Shown here piece after piece: positions 59,987 to 64,000 of a DNA stretch of 64,000 bases. The notes below the pieces were generated by a model that had not been told where the DNA came from, ran no database searches, and was given only the letters and a program-made list of their open reading frames with translations. The translations under genes were made by a program, and so were the position numbers. The stretch's first letter is position 1. Each line of letters begins with the position of its first letter. The DNA is from JBMHDW01 sp049889175 (GTDB lineage: Bacteria; Pseudomonadota; Gammaproteobacteria; Comchoanobacterales; Comchoanobacteraceae), in assembly GCA_049889175.1 (NCBI GenBank), contig JBMHDW010000002.1, positions 124,001 to 188,000 of the forward strand. Reading direction: 5' to 3'.

Positions 59987-60014
59987 ATATAGTGCTAGAA
60001 TAAGATTTTTCAAG
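59987..60014 (-). promoter_or_regulatory. sigma-32-like heat-shock promoter of grpE-dnaK-dnaJ
   Basis: On the minus strand CTTGAAA (60014-60008), 13 nt, CACTATAT (59994-59987), close to the RpoH consensus CTTGAAA-N11-16-CCCCATnT. A sigma-70 reading (TTGAAA-N16-TATATC) overlaps it. It is 33 nt upstream of grpE and faces the dsbB gene. Confidence 0.6.
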
Positions 60015-60034
60015 AGCAGAATGAGGGTTTTTGT

Positions 60035-60499
60035 ATGATAACTATGTTTCGTGCTTATCTTGGTAGGGCACTATTGATTGCTTCAATGCTTGGTATGGGC
60101 TGGTGGTTGCAGTCTCAAGGTCTTTCTCCTTGTGTGTTGTGTTGGGCGCAGCGTTATGTTTTGATGTTTTTATTGTGCATCATGATTTTAGGCTTGTTTA
60201 TCAAAAATTATCACGGCACTTTGCGTGTATTCTCGTTATTGGGTGTCATGTTTTTACTGATATTCTCAATAAGGCATTTGTGGCTTATTTATGGTGCAAG
60301 TTCTAGCTCATCATGTCTTCTTGACTTGGGTTTAAGTACCCCATCATGGTGGGAAAACTTATGGGGAGATTATCATGATTGTGGTCAGGAAAAGTCAGCC
60401 TTTTTAGGGGTTCCATTATCATTATGGGTGATGAGTTACGCCTGTATTCACGGTATTATTGATTTGTTCATGTGGTTTCGATCAAGGATAACATCATGA
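60035..60499 (+). CDS. dsbB: DsbB-family disulfide bond oxidoreductase
   Basis: Four-helix inner-membrane protein of 154 residues that reoxidises DsbA and passes electrons to quinone. The first Cys pair is CVLC at 33-36 (SPCVLCWAQRYVLM) near the quinone site. The second pair is the Cys in SSSSSCLLDLG (near 93) and in YHDCGQEKSAFLGVPLSLW (near 117). Both periplasmic loops thus keep their redox pairs. It probably supports LptD and the Cys-rich S-family proteins. Stop overlaps the next start as ATGA. Confidence 0.93.
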   Translation: MITMFRAYLGRALLIASMLGMGWWLQSQGLSPCVLCWAQRYVLMFLLCIMILGLFIKNYHGTLRVFSLLGVMFLLIFSIRHLWLIYGASSSSSCLLDLGLSTPSWWENLWGDYHDCGQEKSAFLGVPLSLWVMSYACIHGIIDLFMWFRSRITS

Positions 60500-61758
60500 A
60501 GAAAGTCATGAGTAAAGGAGGTGTCGACTCTTGGGTATTACCTCATAATCAGTTTCAAGTTTTAAGCCATGCTATGCCATTTAAAGATGTTGTGGGTGTT
60601 ATGATTACTTATTTAGTCGGTTCCCGTTTAGAGCGGAAAGGACAGACTGGTGCGACTCACTTTTTGGAACACATGATGTTCAAAGGATCTGAGAAATATC
60701 AAAAGAAAAAGGGTAATGATATCGATCATCTTGAATCAATCGGCGCTCAAATTAATGCGTCAACATGGTTTGATCGCACCAATTATTATGCACTTATTCC
60801 CAAAGATTTCTTACAGCAAGTTATTGATATGGAAGCAGATCGAATGCGTTTTGCCTTATTGACAAGCGAAGATGTGGCTAGTGAGCGTACAGTTATTTTA
60901 AATGAACATGATCAAGGTGAGAATAGTCATCATGGTTATTTGCTTAAATTATTATGGGCAAAAGCTTTTGATAAGCATGGTTATCGTCATCCAACTATAG
61001 GCTGGCGAGAGGATATTGAGCAAATGAGCGTTGCTGATTTAAGGGAATATTATGATCAATTGTATCATCCTAACCGAGCGACGCTAACATTAGTGGGTGA
61101 TTTAAATGATGTGCCCTGGCAGGCATGGGTTGAAAATTCTTTTGGGGGTATTACAAGTCAAGCAAGTGAGGTTGATGTTATTGTTGAGCCAACTCAGCAC
61201 AGCATGAAGCGTTTTGAGATTACCCGATCAGCTCCTGAGGATTTGGTAGCGACTGCCTTTAAAATACCTAGAGCACTAGATTCAGATTTTCTTGCTCTTG
61301 ATGTATTGTCATCTATTTTAGGTGATGGTCCGATAAGTTTGCTTGCAAAAGCATGTGTTGATAAAAGACTTGTACGTTGGATTTATGCCGATGCATCTGC
61401 AAGTTATGAGCCAGGTTTATTAAGCATTGTGGCGGCTGTTGTCCCTGGTCAAACCGCAGATGATGTTGAGCAAGCTATTATGGGTGTGATAACTGATATT
61501 CAAGAAAATGGGATTGATGATGCAGTCTTGCAACGCGTTTTAATGCAGCGTCGCTCTGAAATGATTTTTCAGCAAGATAGTATTATGGAGCAATTGCAAT
61601 CACTTAACGAATCTATTGCGCTTGGATCATGGTACCGCCCAATCGATTGGCTTCAAGAGATGACTTTGTTAACGCCTGAGATGATTCAGCAAGTTTGTCA
61701 AAAATATTGTCAGCAGCAACAAATGACCATAGGGCGCCTATTGAGGGAGGAATCATGA
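60496..61758 (+). CDS. M16 zinc protease, catalytic subunit
   Basis: Pitrilysin-family (M16B) peptidase of 420 residues. The inverted zinc motif HFLEH is at residues 55-59 (GATHFLEHMMFKGSEKY), and the third ligand Glu lies in the segment SERTVILNEHDQ near 135. It is the active half of a two-gene pair typical of proteobacteria; the next gene supplies the partner. ATG overlaps the dsbB stop (ATGA), so dsbB-M16-M16 are coupled. Start before it would lengthen the protein by 8 residues without reason. No signal peptide seen, so the location is uncertain. Confidence 0.92.
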   Translation: MKKVMSKGGVDSWVLPHNQFQVLSHAMPFKDVVGVMITYLVGSRLERKGQTGATHFLEHMMFKGSEKYQKKKGNDIDHLESIGAQINASTWFDRTNYYALIPKDFLQQVIDMEADRMRFALLTSEDVASERTVILNEHDQGENSHHGYLLKLLWAKAFDKHGYRHPTIGWREDIEQMSVADLREYYDQLYHPNRATLTLVGDLNDVPWQAWVENSFGGITSQASEVDVIVEPTQHSMKRFEITRSAPEDLVATAFKIPRALDSDFLALDVLSSILGDGPISLLAKACVDKRLVRWIYADASASYEPGLLSIVAAVVPGQTADDVEQAIMGVITDIQENGIDDAVLQRVLMQRRSEMIFQQDSIMEQLQSLNESIALGSWYRPIDWLQEMTLLTPEMIQQVCQKYCQQQQMTIGRLLREES

Positions 61759-62996
61759 CGGTATTTAGTGTTAATAATACCTTTGAGTTACCAGTTTATC
61801 AATGGAATCATGGTAGTCCTGATCTTCTCTATATCACTATTTCTTGGACGGGTGGTATTTTGTATTCTGATTCAAAAATACTGCTATCTGCTTGGCGTTC
61901 GATGATGTTTACTGGTGCAAAAGGTATGACCAAACAACGTATATGGGAAGTAATAGAGGGGTATGGGGCTGATGTCAGCATTGAGTTAGAACAACGAAGG
62001 TTGATGTTGCATATCAGTTGCCCTAGCCAGCATTTACAATCTATTTGGCCTTTGATTATGAAGTGTTTGCAGGAAGCCGAATTTGATCAGCAAGAATGGC
62101 TAACCATTCAAAAGAGGCTTATTGCACAGAGGAAAGCCAATAATGATCAGGTAGAATATGTGGCTCATGAACATCTTTATCAGCAGCTTTTCCCTAAAAA
62201 TCATATTTGCTATGCGCTAAATAGTGAAGATGTTATTAAAGAGTTATCTCATATAACATGTCAAGATTTAGCAGTGTTTCACAAAAAGGTATTATCTTCC
62301 CATCAGGCTAGATTTTTTGTTGCAGGTAGTTTGACTGATCAAGCATTGAGTGGTTTGGTCAAAGATTGGTTTTCATTACCCAGTCATGAGCCTACTAAGG
62401 CGCCTTATCAGTTGGGAGTATCTGATCATCAAGGGCACTCAGTGAAAAAGGTTATGCCTAATAAAAAGACTGTATCGGTTTACTGGGCAAAGATATTACC
62501 TCTAAGTCAAAAGCATGCCGATTTCCCTGCTTTGGTATTGGCAAATTATATTTTAGGGGGTAATTTTACAGCACATTTGATGCAAACCATTCGAGAGCAG
62601 CAAGGATTAACGTATGGTATTTACTCATCACTTAGTGGATTTGGGGATGAGGGTCCGGGTGTTTGGGCTGTTAGGGCATCTTTCTCACCAGAGCTGTATC
62701 AGCAGGGTTGTGATGCAACAAATGATCAACTTAAACATTGGTTTAGTGATTGGGATGAGCAGCGTATAAAAGATAAAAAGAAAGGGTGGTTGGGTGCTCA
62801 GCAAGTTGGAAGAGCTTCAGTTTCTGCTGTGCTTAAATCAGTGCGTTGGTCAGTTGATCAAGGTTATGGTTTGGATTATCATTCAGTGCTGATGGATAAA
62901 GTGAAAAATGTTAATTATCAGCAAGTAAAAAAAGTTGTTGAGGAATATCTGCATCCTGAATCAAGTGTGTGTATTCAGGTTGGCGGTCTGATCTGA
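61755..62996 (+). CDS. M16 family protein, non-catalytic partner
   Basis: A 413-residue M16 homologue without the HxxEH zinc motif (the matching region reads WRSMMFTGAKGM). It keeps the C-terminal substrate-binding R/Y pair segment TIREQQGLTYGIYSSLSGFG near residue 295, characteristic of the inactive partner subunit. GGGAGG lies 6 nt before the ATG, and the ATGA overlap couples it to the active subunit. The two probably form a heterodimer that degrades small peptides. Confidence 0.92.
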   Translation: MTVFSVNNTFELPVYQWNHGSPDLLYITISWTGGILYSDSKILLSAWRSMMFTGAKGMTKQRIWEVIEGYGADVSIELEQRRLMLHISCPSQHLQSIWPLIMKCLQEAEFDQQEWLTIQKRLIAQRKANNDQVEYVAHEHLYQQLFPKNHICYALNSEDVIKELSHITCQDLAVFHKKVLSSHQARFFVAGSLTDQALSGLVKDWFSLPSHEPTKAPYQLGVSDHQGHSVKKVMPNKKTVSVYWAKILPLSQKHADFPALVLANYILGGNFTAHLMQTIREQQGLTYGIYSSLSGFGDEGPGVWAVRASFSPELYQQGCDATNDQLKHWFSDWDEQRIKDKKKGWLGAQQVGRASVSAVLKSVRWSVDQGYGLDYHSVLMDKVKNVNYQQVKKVVEEYLHPESSVCIQVGGLI

Positions 62997-63070
62997 TTGC
63001 TAGAGTATTTATCTTTGTTTGATGGCTTTTTTGGGGTGATTGATCCGTTGTGTGTCAGTAATAATATAGA

Positions 63071-63100
63071 ATCATGTTTTTTTTCAAATTTATGCTATAC
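63071..63100 (+). promoter_or_regulatory. T-tract promoter-like motif (class A), copy 4
   Basis: ATCATG, eight T, spacer, TATGCTATAC with CTATA 24 nt from the first A. It lies 34 nt before the next ATG. This copy has GCTATA instead of TACTATA. Confidence 0.5.
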
Positions 63101-63133
63101 CTCTTATGTGAGTCATAAAATAGGAGGATAGTT

Positions 63134-63340
63134 ATGTTAATACATTATGTGATTGGAGCTTGCATATTAGCAATTGTTTTAACAGGCCTTGCGTTTTTTA
63201 GTAAACACAAGGCCGCACAAGACAGTAAAGTCAATGCTAAGCATTTGGCTAGGTTGATCAGAAAAGATAAGAAAAGATTTTACCGCGCTGTCATCAAAGA
63301 AATGAAAAAAATGGAAGTTCATAACAATAGTAAAGTTTAG
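63134..63340 (+). CDS. small membrane protein with basic tail, copy 1
   Basis: A 68-residue protein with one N-terminal membrane span (HYVIGACILAIVLTGLAFF) and a strongly basic helical tail (KHLARLIRKDKKRFYRAVIKEMKKM). AGGAGG lies 7 nt before the ATG. It resembles the gene at 63759 in layout and in the tail (KVNAKHLARLIRKDKKRFYR against KVDVKNLANKIKEDGKKFYR), so the two are paralogues. No family recognised. Its promoter-like motif is shared with the duplicated array 40 kb to the left. Confidence 0.8.
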   Translation: MLIHYVIGACILAIVLTGLAFFSKHKAAQDSKVNAKHLARLIRKDKKRFYRAVIKEMKKMEVHNNSKV

Positions 63341-63699
63341 TGATTAAGATATGCGAGTTATCGTTTATCATGGATTAACTATTGAATGAATTGTTACAAG
63401 CTTTTAATTATTTGAAGCTTGTATGATCAGAATTTTAGGTTGGTTATTGATGGATAATCAGCCTATTTTTTTTTATTTTCGTCATAAATCAATTTCTTTT
63501 GTGTGAGCTAGTATTGATCGTTTTATGTGATGATTCCTGCGAGTCATTATGTGTCAATTGAATCACTAAAAAATATATTGATTCTTAGTTTGGGCACCTT
63601 TGAACAATCAAAGTAGCGGTGTTGTCGATAATAGGTTGGTATTGGTAAGGGGTAAAATTAAATTTATATTATTGAATATAAATAAAAAACAAAATATGA
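63341..63699 (+). other. intergenic region without a supported gene
   Basis: I see a terminator (63437-63475) but no convincing gene. A 29-codon frame (ATG near 63529 reading MIPASHYVSIESLKNILIL) has no ribosome site and is unsupported. The last 60 nt are very AT-rich and lead into the class A motif. Confidence 0.5.
63437..63475 (+). terminator. Rho-independent terminator
   Basis: AGGTTGGTTATT pairs with GATAATCAGCCT (12 bp with G-U pairs), followed by A and nine T. It ends the first small membrane protein's transcript, about 100 nt after its stop. Confidence 0.75.
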
Positions 63700-63730
63700 T
63701 CATGTTTTTTTTTCGAGCTGTACTATAATC
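63700..63730 (+). promoter_or_regulatory. T-tract promoter-like motif (class A), copy 5
   Basis: ATCATG, nine T, CGAGC, TGTACTATAAT with CTATA 24 nt from the first A. Here the downstream part contains a perfect TATAAT -10. It lies 29 nt before the next ATG. Confidence 0.55.
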
Positions 63731-63758
63731 CGAAATGAGTTAAGAAATAGGAGTTAAA

Positions 63759-63956
63759 ATGTTTGTTTATTTAGTGGTGAGTGCTTTTGTTTTTATGGTT
63801 ATGACATTATGTTATCACTCAATACGTCGTATGAAAGTTAGTAAGGTTGATGTTAAAAATTTAGCAAATAAGATCAAAGAAGATGGCAAGAAATTTTATC
63901 GTTTTACGCAAAAAGATTTAGATAGAATTCGTCAGAAAAATAAAAAGAAAGGATGA
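63759..63956 (+). CDS. small membrane protein with basic tail, copy 2
   Basis: A 65-residue protein with an N-terminal span (FVYLVVSAFVFMVMTLCY) and a basic helical tail (KNLANKIKEDGKKFYRFTQ to the end KNKKKG). Paralogue of the gene at 63134. AGGAG 6 nt before the ATG. The tail is likely cytoplasmic by the positive-inside rule and could touch nucleic acid or lipid head groups; unknown. Confidence 0.8.
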   Translation: MFVYLVVSAFVFMVMTLCYHSIRRMKVSKVDVKNLANKIKEDGKKFYRFTQKDLDRIRQKNKKKG

Positions 63957-64000
63957 TGACTTTGAGCTATTAACTTTGTGACTAGGTGAGCTAAACAATG

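Noticed and set aside
63529..63618. 29-codon frame in the gap before the last small gene
   Set aside because: No ribosome site, no similarity to the neighbouring paralogues.

Overview
The window looks like the chromosome of a low-GC, host-associated gammaproteobacterium. Several gene orders are typical of that class: smpB facing ratA-rnfH, amgK-murU divergent from lptD-surA-rsmA, pilin/pilB/pilC/pilD-like genes followed by coaE-zapD-mutT, and grpE-dnaK-dnaJ. Genes are packed tightly, with many 4-60 nt overlaps. Neither the tRNA-Arg nor the tmRNA gene encodes its CCA end. An ankyrin protein and another protein with nuclear-localisation-like C-termini, an exported DNase II-type nuclease and several long orphan proteins suggest life in contact with a eukaryotic host, perhaps Legionellales/Coxiellales-like. 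The host link and the taxonomic guess are inference.

Layout. 1-13 kb: alanine dehydrogenase, an M17 aminopeptidase, a large orphan, tRNA-Arg, ferredoxin fdxA, a BolA-glutaredoxin fusion, a 1105-residue flavoprotein combining GltD-like and PyrK-like parts, an FkbM methyltransferase beside a glycosyltransferase remnant, and tmRNA. 14-27 kb: six of the seven shikimate pathway steps (aroB and fused aroDE, then aroC, aroK and aroA). These flank an 8 kb accessory array of tandemly duplicated, unrecognised envelope proteins at 16.4-24.3 kb. 27-38 kb: small housekeeping genes, two tiny His-tailed membrane peptides behind a structured RNA leader, three exported or outer-membrane proteins, peptidoglycan sugar recycling, LPS assembly and rsmA. 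38-45 kb: a reduced type IV pilus-like locus interrupted by an inverted pair (a DNase II gene and a membrane protein), then coaE, zapD, mutT. 45-56 kb: secA, a DUF721 gene, an SbmA-like ABC transporter, the ankyrin protein, a carboxyltransferase/enoyl-CoA hydratase pair, an orphan and a soluble histidine kinase. 56-64 kb: dnaJ, dnaK and grpE under a sigma-32-like promoter, dsbB, a pair of M16 peptidases, and two paralogous small membrane proteins.

The most unusual part is the 16.4-24.3 kb array. It holds a coiled-coil, N-terminally anchored family (five members, the first broken by one stop codon), interleaved with two signal-peptide-bearing relatives, then two copies of a Cys-rich-headed relative (the first also broken by one stop). 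Three perfect 82-bp intergenic repeats carry a terminator and a promoter-like box, one gene is a mosaic of two others, and a roughly 1.05 kb unit is tandemly duplicated. A separate promoter-like motif (ATCATG, a T-tract, then CTATA at fixed spacing) precedes three genes of this array and both small membrane proteins 40 kb away at the right edge, which links the two loci.
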